From Streptacidiphilus sp. ASG 303 (GTDB taxonomy: Bacteria > Actinomycetota > Actinomycetes > Streptomycetales > Streptomycetaceae), in the NCBI RefSeq assembly GCF_020991365.1, contig NZ_JAJLRA010000003.1, positions 388,497 to 452,496 on the forward strand: a DNA stretch of 64,000 nt, given 5' to 3'. The notes beneath the pieces are model-generated. The model searched no databases and was not told the DNA's origin. It saw only the letters and a list, made by a program, of their open reading frames with translations. Each line of letters opens with the position of its first letter. Position 1 is the stretch's first letter. Positions 33,879 through 42,905 of this stretch are shown in pieces. A program made the translations under genes and the position numbers.

Positions 33879-36299
33879 TCAGCTCCCGGCCGCGGCACGG
33901 GCCTGCCATGCCTCCCGGTGGCGCTGTGCGGCCAGCCGCGCGCCGCGGACGGCCTCGGGGGCGACCGGCTCCTCCAGCCAGGGGGCGACCGTCGCCCGCA
34001 TGCCCTCGGCGAACCGCATGCCCAGCGGGGTGAGCGACCCGGACCCGGCCAGCACCTCCACGGCCTCCGCGGTGTGCCGGCGCCAGCGGGCGAAGTGCAC
34101 CTCGGCCTCGGCGGCGGCCGCACCCCGCGCCGTGTGCCGCCGCACCCGCCAGAAGTCGGCCACCGCGATGTGGGCGTACGTCCCCTGCAGCAGGCCCTCC
34201 AGCGGGCGGGGGTCCTCCCGCCACGGCGCGTAGTGGAGCCGGGTGTCCTCCGGGTCGTGGAGGTCGGCGAGGTCCAGGACGGCGCCGAGCTTCACGTGCT
34301 GGAACTCGTGGACCAGCAGCAGTGCCAGCACGTCCGCCCGGCCGGGCCGGGCGATGCCGACCGCGCCGAACGCCTGCCGCGCGGCGGCGCTGACGTCCTG
34401 CCCGGCGGGCGCCTCCAGCGGGGTGACGGTGGACAGGCCGGCGGACAGGCCCGGCGCGTACCGGGGCAGTTCACGGCCGATCAGCTCCCAGGCCTCGGCG
34501 AGTCCCGCGCGCCAGGCCTCGGCCTCGCCGTCCGGCAGCCGCCCGGCCACCGGCCACTGGTGGCCGTCGCGGTACGGGTCGGTGTCCTCCAGCGCCACCG
34601 TCCACCCGGGGGCGGCCAGGCGCCGCACGGGGTGCCAGCGGTCGCCCGGCGGGTCGTCGCGGCCGATCCGCAGCACGGCGCCGCCCACCGCCACGGTGAA
34701 GCCGTCCGGGCCGCCGGACACCACGGCCTCGCCGCCGTCGCCGCCCACGAGCACCCTGCCCAGGGTGGGCAGCCGCACCGCGCCGCCGCGCACCGGCACC
34801 CGGACCGGCTCGTCACGGCCCGCACGCAGGGCGGCCGCGGCCGCGACCTCCGCCAGGCCGCCCGCGTCGGCCCCGGCCGCGCCCTCCAGGCAGCGCACCG
34901 CCCAGGCCCGGGTGTAGGGGTGGGCCAGCACCGCGTCCAGCGCGTCCGGCGCGTCGGAGTCGAGGGCGGTGAGCAGCTCCCAGGCGGCCGCGGCGGGGGC
35001 GGACCGGTCGGCGGACAGGTCCGCCGACCGCTGCCGGACGGCGGCGAGCAGCTCGCGCACGATGCCCAGCTGAGCCCGCGCCAGGGAGCGGACCGCCTCG
35101 GCGCCGCCGAAGCCGGCGGCCAGCTCGTCCAGGTGCGCCTCCGGCAGCACCGGCGGGCCGGGCTGCGGGGGCGGCGGGACGGGGGCGGCGGCGAGGCGGT
35201 CGCGGATTCCGGTGATCAGCTGCATGAGGTCCCCGCAGTAGACGGAGGGGTTGGCGAAGCCGCTGCCGGCGCGGTACCGGTGGGCGTACAGGCCGCCGCC
35301 GCAGGAGCGGACGACCGGGCAGGCCCGGCACTCCGCGGCCAGCCCGTCGAGGCCCTGCGTCCGGGCCAGCATGCCCGGGTGGCGGGAGGCCTCGTCGAAG
35401 GTGTGGGAGAAGACGTCGAGTCCGGTGGCGGGCGCGCCGTCGAAGGCGGTCTTGAGGGAGTCGGCCTGCTCCAGCGTGCCGTCGGTCTCGACCACGACCA
35501 GGTCGGAGGGTTCCAGGCCGAGGGACTCGGTGAGGCTGCTGCCGCCGCGCAGGGTGCGCTCCACGGAGTCGAAGACCCGCACGGGGAAGGGCCGCCCCTG
35601 CCCGTGCCAGCGGTCGAGGACCGCCAGCAGCCAGTCGGCGTAGGGGGTGCCGCCGCCGGGGCGCGGCGGGGGCTGCTCCCAGGTGGCGTGCGGCAGCAGG
35701 TAGTCCACGCGGGGCGGGTCGAGCTCCGCCAGCGCGTCGTGGACGGCGGCGGGGTCGTTGCGGACGTCGACGGTGCAGAGCAGGCCCGCGAAGAGGTGCC
35801 GGTACCGGGGGCGGCGGAGCAGCCCGACGGCCCGCAGGACGTGGGGGTGGCTGCTGCGGCCGTCGGCGAAGCGGCGGTGGCGGTCGTTGGCCGCCCGGTC
35901 GCCGTCCAGCGAGATCCCGACCTTGACGCCGAACTCCGCGAACAGGTCGAGGAAGCGCTCGTCCAGCAGGACGCCGTTGGTGTGGATGCGCAGGTCGAGG
36001 GCGCAGACGCCGTCGAGGGCGCGGTGCAGCTCCTCGGCCGCCCGGCGCAGGCGGGCCGGGCCGGCGAGCAGCGGCTCGCCACCGTGCAGCACGACATGGA
36101 CCGCCGCCGTCCCGTGCGCGGCGGCGTGCTCCGCGATGCGGTCGGCGGTGCGCACCAGCACCTCGTCGGGGACCGCCCGGGGGCGGCCCCGCCAGCTGGT
36201 GTCCGCGTGCTCGTACACGTAGCAGTGGTCGCACGCGAGGTCGCATCGGCTGTGCACCTTCAGCACGAACTGCCTGAGGGGCACGGGGGATCGGTCCAT
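33879..36299 (-). CDS. fxsB: FxsB, cyclophane-forming radical SAM/SPASM peptide maturase with a HExxH extension
   Basis: The 806-residue protein begins with the radical SAM cluster Cys19-x3-Cys23-x2-Cys26 (RCDLACDHCYVYEH). SAM-binding GGEP appears in VVLHGGEPLLAG. A SPASM domain with two auxiliary Fe-S clusters lies at about 310-360 (ECRACPVVRSCGGGLYA, then SVYCGDLMQL). The C-terminal half (~400-806) is a HExxH-type domain: LLVHEFQHVKLGAV has an intact HEFQH. FxsB joins the Phe ring to the side chain of the residue two positions on in FxSxx precursors, forming a three-residue cyclophane. It lies 21 bp after fxsA. The start ATG 36299 has GGAGG rather far upstream (about 20 bases). Confidence 0.93.
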   Translation of the reverse strand: MDRSPVPLRQFVLKVHSRCDLACDHCYVYEHADTSWRGRPRAVPDEVLVRTADRIAEHAAAHGTAAVHVVLHGGEPLLAGPARLRRAAEELHRALDGVCALDLRIHTNGVLLDERFLDLFAEFGVKVGISLDGDRAANDRHRRFADGRSSHPHVLRAVGLLRRPRYRHLFAGLLCTVDVRNDPAAVHDALAELDPPRVDYLLPHATWEQPPPRPGGGTPYADWLLAVLDRWHGQGRPFPVRVFDSVERTLRGGSSLTESLGLEPSDLVVVETDGTLEQADSLKTAFDGAPATGLDVFSHTFDEASRHPGMLARTQGLDGLAAECRACPVVRSCGGGLYAHRYRAGSGFANPSVYCGDLMQLITGIRDRLAAAPVPPPPQPGPPVLPEAHLDELAAGFGGAEAVRSLARAQLGIVRELLAAVRQRSADLSADRSAPAAAAWELLTALDSDAPDALDAVLAHPYTRAWAVRCLEGAAGADAGGLAEVAAAAALRAGRDEPVRVPVRGGAVRLPTLGRVLVGGDGGEAVVSGGPDGFTVAVGGAVLRIGRDDPPGDRWHPVRRLAAPGWTVALEDTDPYRDGHQWPVAGRLPDGEAEAWRAGLAEAWELIGRELPRYAPGLSAGLSTVTPLEAPAGQDVSAAARQAFGAVGIARPGRADVLALLLVHEFQHVKLGAVLDLADLHDPEDTRLHYAPWREDPRPLEGLLQGTYAHIAVADFWRVRRHTARGAAAAEAEVHFARWRRHTAEAVEVLAGSGSLTPLGMRFAEGMRATVAPWLEEPVAPEAVRGARLAAQRHREAWQARAAAGS

Positions 36300-36320
36300 G
36301 TCGGCTGGTCGGGCGCCTCC

Positions 36321-36503
36321 TCAGATCGAGGAGTTGAAGGCGGCCACGGCGACCGGGCGGGGGGCACCGCTGCCGGGGACGATCCGCTTCAGGGTCTCCG
36401 AGTCGGTCCGGTGGGCAAGAGAGGCGAGCGGGATGCGTGGGGACGGCGCGTCCCCACGGGGCGCGAGGGCGGGCGCAGGCGCGGGTGCGACGGAAGTGTT
36501 CAA
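36321..36503 (-). CDS. fxsA: FxsA, FxSxx-COOH cyclophane RiPP precursor peptide
   Basis: The 60-residue precursor begins at TTG 36503 with GGGGAT 4 bases upstream and ends with a free C-terminal F56-N57-S58-S59-I60, the family pattern F-x-S-x-x-COOH. The leader has a Pro/Ala-rich start and an R-I-P-L-A-S-L element (23-29) resembling the conserved P-L-x-x-L recognition stretch before the core. It is followed at 21 bp by the maturase fxsB. The product should carry a Phe56-Ser58 cross-link; no exporter or peptidase gene is in the operon, so it may act inside the cell. Short length, position and terminal motif make the call secure. Confidence 0.93.
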   Translation of the reverse strand: MNTSVAPAPAPALAPRGDAPSPRIPLASLAHRTDSETLKRIVPGSGAPRPVAVAAFNSSI

Positions 36504-36625
36504 CGCGATCCCCTTGGGTAATGGGCACGGAGAGGAGGAGACGCGCCGGTTCGTCGGGCCACCTGTGTACGATCCTTCGGACAGCCATCCCGGTCATGGA
36601 CCAGGGGTGGCCTTTCGGCGTGCGC

Positions 36626-36637
36626 GCATTGCAATGC
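36626..36637. promoter_or_regulatory. Candidate operator GCATTGCAATGC upstream of fxsA
   Basis: This perfect 12-bp AT-centred palindrome stands 123 bp before the fxsA start in an otherwise very GC-rich sequence. It may be a binding site for a regulator of the FxS operon. No regulator gene is adjacent. Confidence 0.4.
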
Positions 36638-36968
36638 CTGTGCGCGAAGTCTAGGGCCAGGAGCGCGGCGACGCCCGCGATCCGGGGATGTCCCGGGCGC
36701 CCCGGGCGGCGCGCCGCCGCCGGGAGTTGACGCACAGGGCGCTGATCGCGGCTTTCCCGCCGTCCGCCCCTCCGCGAACCACCCGTTCGGGCCTTCCACC
36801 GGTCGGCCCAACACCGTGCGCCGCCCGCCCCCGCCGCTGCGGCCCGTCCGGCCGCGGGACCGGTCGGAGGGCTGTCCGGTGCCCGGCGGAGGCCCGTCCG
36901 GTGCCCGCCCGGGGCGCGCACGGCGCGGCGGCGCGGACACGGCCGTGCCGGGGACCGGAAAAACACCG

Positions 36969-36998
36969 TTGCCTCCCGGCGGGGAGCGTGCCTATGGT
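36969..36998 (+). promoter_or_regulatory. Predicted rightward housekeeping-type promoter
   Basis: TTGCCT (36969-36974) and TATGGT (36993-36998) are separated by 18 bp, matching the HrdB-type consensus at the key positions. Transcription would begin near 37005, just before the strong ribosome binding site of the 12-codon ORF. Confidence 0.5.
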
Positions 36999-37028
36999 GG
37001 CGGGACACGGGAAGGAGGTGATCCTGAG

Positions 37029-37067
37029 TTGAGTACTTTCAGGACGTGTGAGGTGGCTGCTTCCTAG
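37029..37067 (+). CDS. 12-residue ORF with near-perfect Shine-Dalgarno sequence (possible leader peptide)
   Basis: AAGGAGGTGATCC (37012-37024) complements 13 bases of the 16S rRNA 3' end and is followed 4 bases later by TTG 37029. The ORF reads MSTFRTCEVAAS and stops at TAG 37067. A stem-loop (37053-37073, GGTGGCT/AGCCGCC) spans the stop. A promoter lies directly upstream. No rightward gene follows for 1.5 kb, so either the peptide or the short RNA itself would be the product. Not recognised. Confidence 0.45.
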   Translation: MSTFRTCEVAAS

Positions 37068-37073
37068 CCGCCC
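37053..37073 (+). terminator. Short stem-loop at the end of the 12-codon ORF
   Basis: GGTGGCT (37053... within GAGGTGGCT) pairs with AGCCGCC across a 7-base loop GCTTCCT, using one G-T pair. It could terminate or protect the short transcript. There is no T-tract. Confidence 0.35.
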
Positions 37074-37469
37074 CGCCCGGTTGCCGAAGCGCGGCGGCGG
37101 GCAATCCACAGCAGACACCCGACCCGCGGGCCCACCGGGATCGTCCCCCGGTGCCCGGTCGAAGGCCGCACGGCGGCCACCGGCCGGGAGCAGCCCGCGG
37201 GTTGTCCGCTGTCCTGGGACGGCCGCGCCCCTGACGGTCCGGGGCGCCCCTCCGTCCGGTCCTCTCCCGGCACCGCACGTGCCCGTCGGCGCCCCCGGCC
37301 CGGCCCCCGCGCCCCGGGACGCACCCGCGGCGGCGCTCCCCCGCCGGACCCCTCGGACCCGTCGGCCGTCCCGTCGGTCCGCAGGCGCACCGGACGTCCC
37401 GGGCGCTCCCGGGCGCTCCCGGGCGCCCCTGTGGTGCGCGGGGCCCGCGGACCCCGCCGCACCGCGGCG

Positions 37470-38219
37470 CTAGGGGCAGAGCCGCTCGACGGTCCAGCCG
37501 GTGGGCGCCTCCGGGTCGGCGCGGTAGCGGAGCCGGTCGTGCAGCCGGTTCAGCCGCCCCTGCCAGAACTCGACGGTCTCCGGGTGCAGCCGGAAGCCGC
37601 CCCAGAACGGCGGCACCGGCACCCCCTCGCCCTCCGGGTAGCGGGCGGCCAGCTCGGCGTAGCGCTCCTCCAGCTCCTGCCGCGAGGCGACGGTCCGGGA
37701 CTGCTCGCTGGCCCAGGCGCCCAGCTGGGAGCCGTGCGGGCGGGTGCGGAAGTAGGCGGCGGTCTCGTCGCGGCCGACCCGCTCGACGGAGCCGGTGACG
37801 ATCACCTGGCGGGCGACGGGGTGCCAGGGGAAGAGCAGCGACGCGTGCGGGTTGGCGTCCAGCTCGGCGGCCTTGCGGGAGCCGTAGTTGGTGAAGAAGA
37901 CGAACCCGCGGGCGTCGTAGCCCTTGAGCAGGACGGTCCGGGAGCTGGGCCGCCCGGCGGCGTCGGCGGTGGAGAGCACCATCGCGTTGGGCTCGTGGAC
38001 CCCGGCCGCCCCGGCCTCGGCGAACCAGCGGCCGAACTGGGTGACCGGGTCGTGGGCCAGTTCGTGCTCGGCGAGGCCTGCGGCGCTGTACTGGCGGCGC
38101 ATGGAGGCCGGGTCCGGCTCGGGGAGGCGTCCCGCCCCGCCGGGTTCGGGCGGGGAGGCCGGCGGCTCGGGGACGGGCGTACGACGGGCTGCGGGGCGGG
38201 CGCTGTCCGGGAGATGCAC
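37470..38219 (-). CDS. pdxH: Pyridoxamine 5'-phosphate oxidase
   Basis: The chain from GTG 38219 has 249 residues. The conserved part starts [20 protein letters not shown] and shows the FMN-binding set [53 protein letters not shown], the exposed [14 protein letters not shown] and the C-terminal [21 protein letters not shown]. The enzyme oxidises PNP and PMP to PLP. Internal ATG 38102 would give a 210-residue protein and also matches the family; the extra N-terminus is Pro-rich. Both starts lack a well-spaced ribosome binding site. It is divergent from citrate synthase. Confidence 0.93.
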   Translation of the reverse strand: MHLPDSARPAARRTPVPEPPASPPEPGGAGRLPEPDPASMRRQYSAAGLAEHELAHDPVTQFGRWFAEAGAAGVHEPNAMVLSTADAAGRPSSRTVLLKGYDARGFVFFTNYGSRKAAELDANPHASLLFPWHPVARQVIVTGSVERVGRDETAAYFRTRPHGSQLGAWASEQSRTVASRQELEERYAELAARYPEGEGVPVPPFWGGFRLHPETVEFWQGRLNRLHDRLRYRADPEAPTGWTVERLCP

Positions 38220-38609
38220 GCTCCCATCATCGCGTACGGCGCCCCTCCGCGGGGCGTCCGCCGCCCGGGCGATGTGCCGTGGGTCACGCCGGACGGAGCG
38301 GTCCCGGGGGGCCTCCGGGGCGGTCGCGCCCCTGGTCGGGGCGGTCCGGGGGCGGCGCGACCAGCGGTGTCCCCCGCCGGTCCGGCGGGGAGGCCGGGGC
38401 GCGGCGGGCGTCGCGCCCCGGCCTCCCCGCCACCGCGGCGGAGCACGGCGCGCTGCACGCGGTGCCCGGGAATCTGGCACCGCGTGCCATGCGGGCGTAC
38501 GCTGCGCATCACCCCGCACAGCACGGACAGCACTGCCACCCCAGCCAGACCGCGAGGCGTACCAAGCCGTCAGGTCGTCCGGACCAACCAGATCAAGAGG
38601 AGCCGCCCG
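38220..38609. other. Divergent intergenic region (390 bp) with a strong hairpin
   Basis: The region lies between pdxH and citrate synthase. No gene is credible. It contains the 20-bp perfect stem annotated at 38384 and a less GC-rich stretch (38480-38600) just before citrate synthase, where its promoter is expected. Confidence 0.5.
38384..38431. other. 20-bp perfect inverted repeat in a divergent promoter region
   Basis: GGCGGGGAGGCCGGGGCGCG (38384-38403) is followed by an 8-base loop and its exact complement (38412-38431). It looks like a terminator but stands between two divergent gene starts, so it may insulate them, end an unknown short RNA, or serve as a protein site. Confidence 0.6.
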
Positions 38610-39710
38610 ATGTCCGATTTCGTACCCGGACTCGAAGGTGTCGTCGCGTTCGAGACCGAGATCGCCGAGCCCGACAAGGAAGGCGGCTCGCTGCGCTACC
38701 GCGGCGTGGACATCGAGGACCTGGTCGGACACGTCTCGTTCGGGCACGTCTGGGGCCTGCTGGTGGACGGCAAGTTCAACCCGGGCCTGCCGCCGGCGGA
38801 GCCGTTCCCGATCCCGGTCCACTCCGGCGACATCCGGGTCGACGTGCAGTCCGCGCTCGCCATGCTGGCCCCGGTGTGGGGCCTCAAACCGCTCCTGGAC
38901 ATCGACGCCGAGGAGGCCCGCGACGACCTCGCGCGCGCCGCGGTGATGGCGCTGTCGTACGTCGCCCAGTCGGCGCGCGGCCAGGGCCTGCCGATGGTGC
39001 CGCAGCGGGAGATCGACAAGGCCGAGACGATCGTCGAGCGGTTCATGATCCGCTGGCGCGGCGAGCCCGACCCCAAGCACGTCAAGGCCGTCGACGCCTA
39101 CTGGACGTCGGCCGCCGAGCACGGCATGAACGCCTCCACCTTCACCGCCCGCGTCATCGCCTCCACCGGCGCCGACGTCGCCGCCGCGCTCTCCGGCGCG
39201 GTGGGCGCCATGTCCGGCCCGCTGCACGGCGGCGCGCCCTCCCGCGTCCTCGGCATGATCGAGGAGATCGAGCGGACCGGCGACGCGGTCGGCTACGTGA
39301 AGAACGCCCTGGACAAGGGCGAGCGCCTGATGGGCTTCGGCCACCGCGTGTACCGCGCCGAGGACCCGCGCGCCGCCGTGCTCCGCCGCACCGCCAAGGA
39401 GCTGGACGCGCCCCGCTTCGAGGTCGCCGAGGCGCTGGAGAAGGCCGCCCTGGAGGAGCTGCACAACCGCCGCCCCGACCGGGTGCTCGCCACCAACGTC
39501 GAGTTCTGGGCCGCGATCATGCTGGACTTCGCCGAGGTCCCGGCGCACATGTTCACGTCGATGTTCACCTGCGCCCGCACCGCCGGCTGGTCGGCGCACA
39601 TCCTGGAGCAGAAGCGCACCGGCCGCCTCGTGCGCCCCTCCGCCCGCTACGTGGGACCCGGCCCGCGCAGCCCGCGCGAGGTCGAGGGCTACGGCGACAT
39701 CGCCCGCTGA
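38610..39710 (+). CDS. Citrate synthase (type II group, 366 residues)
   Basis: ATG 38610 follows AAGAGGAGCCGCCCG. The active-site histidines are in [30 protein letters not shown] and [14 protein letters not shown]; the Asp lies later in the [20 protein letters not shown] region. The enzyme condenses acetyl-CoA and oxaloacetate in the TCA cycle or methylcitrate pathway. Streptomycetes have several paralogues (citA and relatives); the stand-alone gene next to pdxH is the second citrate synthase as I recall. Cytoplasmic. Confidence 0.93.
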   Translation: MSDFVPGLEGVVAFETEIAEPDKEGGSLRYRGVDIEDLVGHVSFGHVWGLLVDGKFNPGLPPAEPFPIPVHSGDIRVDVQSALAMLAPVWGLKPLLDIDAEEARDDLARAAVMALSYVAQSARGQGLPMVPQREIDKAETIVERFMIRWRGEPDPKHVKAVDAYWTSAAEHGMNASTFTARVIASTGADVAAALSGAVGAMSGPLHGGAPSRVLGMIEEIERTGDAVGYVKNALDKGERLMGFGHRVYRAEDPRAAVLRRTAKELDAPRFEVAEALEKAALEELHNRRPDRVLATNVEFWAAIMLDFAEVPAHMFTSMFTCARTAGWSAHILEQKRTGRLVRPSARYVGPGPRSPREVEGYGDIAR

Positions 39711-39739
39711 CGCCAGCGCCCGTAGCGCCTGACGCCTGA

Positions 39740-41035
<1,296 letters not shown>

Positions 41036-41065
41036 CCGCGCGGCGCCGCACCGGCGCCCGCGACG

Positions 41066-41105
41066 CGGCGGCCCCGTCCCGGAACCCTCCGGGACGGGGC
41101 CGCCG
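41066..41105 (+). terminator. Terminator hairpin after serC
   Basis: CGGCGGCCCCGTCCCGG (41066-41082), loop AACCCT, and the exact complement (41089-41105) are followed by TCGTTTCCCC. This is a 17-bp perfect stem 31 bp after the stop and a textbook intrinsic terminator. Confidence 0.93.
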
Positions 41106-41230
41106 TCGTTTCCCCCCGCCGCCGGCCGGGCGGGGCACCCCCGGGAGGCGCCCGGCCGGGGCCTCGCCTCGGCCGGGGGCCGCCGGGACTTCCGCCGAGG
41201 AGGCGTGGCCTCAACCGGGGGGGCGGGACC

Positions 41231-42034
41231 TCAGCCGAGGAGCGAGAGGCCGAGCGCCGCCGCCAGGAGGACGCCGTAGCCGGCCGAGGCCGCCGCCACG
41301 GCACGGGTGCGGCGCGCCGTGTCCCATCCGGCGGCGGCGAGCAGCCGGGCGAGGGCGGGGAGCACGAGGACACCGTGCAGGGCGACCCCGTGGACCGGCT
41401 TGAGGAAGCCCACCGCGTGATACGCCTCCTGCTGGTGCCCGGCCCGGACGAGCACCACTCCGCGGGCGATCATGACCGCTCCGGACACGAGGCCGACGAG
41501 CAGGGAGGCGAACCCGGCCCGCAGGGCCAGGCGCATGTCCGGCGGGGCGTCCGCCCGGCCCCGGAGGGCCGGGACGGCCAGGGCACTCAGAACCCCGACG
41601 AGCACGGCCCCTCCCACGGCGAGGGTCATCGAGACCGCCGAGTCGAACGGCGTCTCCATGTCGACGTGCGAGGAAACCCGCCGCCACGCCTGCAGCGTGA
41701 TCCCGCCGACCTCCACGAGGCTGTCCGCCGCGAGGACGCCCAGCAGGACGGTGCGCAGGCGCACGCCCAGGCGGAGGGGGGCGGACACCCGGGCGACCGC
41801 TGCGAGCGTGAGGCCGAAGGAGAGGCCGAACGTGGCGGGCTTGCGCCAGGAGACCGGCCCCTCCCAGGGGCCGCCGTCGACGGCGAGGACCGCGAGGTGG
41901 AACAGGCCGGACGCGGCGAGCACGGCGGCGAGGACGAGGCAGGCGCGCTCGATGCGGCGCGCCTGCGCCCACGCCCGCCCCACCGCCCCGGAGGCGGCCG
42001 GACGCGCGGCGGGCGCGAGGAGCGGGCGGGTCAT
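41231..42034 (-). CDS. Multi-pass membrane protein of unknown function
   Basis: The 267-residue protein starts at ATG 42034 behind GGGAGGCCGTG. Seven or so hydrophobic helices are visible, for example CLVLAAVLAASGLFHLAVLA, GLSFGLTLAAVARVSA, AVSMTLAVGGAVLVGVLSAL, ASLLVGLVSGAVMIARG and HGVALHGVLVLPALARLLA. The W-R-K-P-A-T-F-G-L-S element occurs in a conserved actinobacterial membrane family that I cannot name. It is divergent from a MarR gene whose operator lies between them, so it may be the MarR target and perhaps an export or stress protein. Confidence 0.78.
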   Translation of the reverse strand: MTRPLLAPAARPAASGAVGRAWAQARRIERACLVLAAVLAASGLFHLAVLAVDGGPWEGPVSWRKPATFGLSFGLTLAAVARVSAPLRLGVRLRTVLLGVLAADSLVEVGGITLQAWRRVSSHVDMETPFDSAVSMTLAVGGAVLVGVLSALAVPALRGRADAPPDMRLALRAGFASLLVGLVSGAVMIARGVVLVRAGHQQEAYHAVGFLKPVHGVALHGVLVLPALARLLAAAGWDTARRTRAVAAASAGYGVLLAAALGLSLLG

Positions 42035-42090
42035 CACGGCCTCCCGTCGGCGGGGCGCACGGTGCGCATCCGAATCGATTTCCATGCGTA

Positions 42091-42114
42091 AATGATTACA
42101 CATGCTGAATCATT
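42091..42114. promoter_or_regulatory. MarR-type operator AATGATT-N10-AATCATT
   Basis: A perfect 7-bp inverted repeat sits in an AT-rich divergent promoter between the membrane protein and MarR genes. TAGCAT (42125-42130) would be the -10 of the MarR gene, placing its transcription start at or beside the GTG start, so the mRNA is probably leaderless. Self-regulation is the natural expectation. Confidence 0.65.
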
Positions 42115-42136
42115 TTTGAAGCGGTAGCATTCTGCC

Positions 42137-42619
42137 GTGAGTGCGGAGGAGGACGGGCCCCGAGGCCCGCAGAGGACCGGTGTGGCGTTCGCCCTGGCCC
42201 AGCTCGGGGCCCACGCGAGCGGCCTGTTCGCCCGGCGCCTGGAGGAGCTCGGCCTGACCCCCGCACAGGCCGGCCTGCTCCGCCTGCTGGCGGCGGCACC
42301 CGGGCGCAGCCAGAAGGAGATCGCCGCCGACCTGGGCATGCCGCCCAGCCGCTTCGTCCCCTTCGCCGACGAGCTCGACCGGCGCGGGCTCATCGAGCGG
42401 CGCCGGGACCCCGAGGACCGCCGACGGCACGCCGTGCACCTGACCCCGGACGGCCGGCACCTCCTCGACCGGCTGGCCCGGGCCGGCCGGGAGCACGAGC
42501 GGCAGCTCTGCCGGGGCCTGTCCGACGGCGAGCGGGAGCAGCTGCTCGGGCTCCTGGACCGCGTCGTGGCGGAGCAGGGCCTGACGCCGGGCGTGCACCC
42601 GGGGTACCGGACCGGCTGA
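42137..42619 (+). CDS. MarR-family transcriptional regulator
   Basis: The 160-residue protein has the winged helix at about 45-115: LTPAQAGLLRLLAAAPGRSQ, EIAADLGMPPSRFVPFADEL and the wing RRRDPEDRRRHAVHLTPDG. It is divergent from the membrane protein gene with the AATGATT palindrome between them. GTG 42137 has no ribosome binding site, in line with a leaderless transcript. The likely ligand is a small lipophilic compound, as is usual for MarR. Confidence 0.9.
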   Translation: MSAEEDGPRGPQRTGVAFALAQLGAHASGLFARRLEELGLTPAQAGLLRLLAAAPGRSQKEIAADLGMPPSRFVPFADELDRRGLIERRRDPEDRRRHAVHLTPDGRHLLDRLARAGREHERQLCRGLSDGEREQLLGLLDRVVAEQGLTPGVHPGYRTG

Positions 42620-42905
42620 GCCCGCTCCCCCGGCGCAGGACCGGGACCGGGCGCGGCGGCGGGCACCGGGCGTCGCGGGCACGCGGGGCCCGGCCCGCCC
42701 AGGCTCGCGGCCGGGCGGCGGGCCGGGCGGGCCGCAGCACGGCCGGGACGGGGCCGCGAGCGGCGTGGGCCGTCGGGGTCGGGCCCGTAGGCCGACCGGC
42801 GGCTTTCCGCGCGGCGGCGGCCTGAGCGGGGCGTTCCCGGGCGAGACACCCCCTGTCGGCGCGTGGTCCCACCGCGCCGCGGCACCCGAGACAGGAAGCT
42901 CCCGC

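Larger units (their letters stand above)
36504..37469. other. 966-bp region upstream of fxsA with a promoter, a 12-aa ORF and a stem-loop
   Basis: No standard gene is supported; frames of 100-150 codons have shadow composition. The part up to 36660 holds the fxsA promoter region and a 12-bp palindrome. A rightward promoter and short translated ORF lie at 36969-37073 (annotated separately). The stretch 37080-37460 is GC-rich with nothing evident, up to the pdxH stop. Confidence 0.55.
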
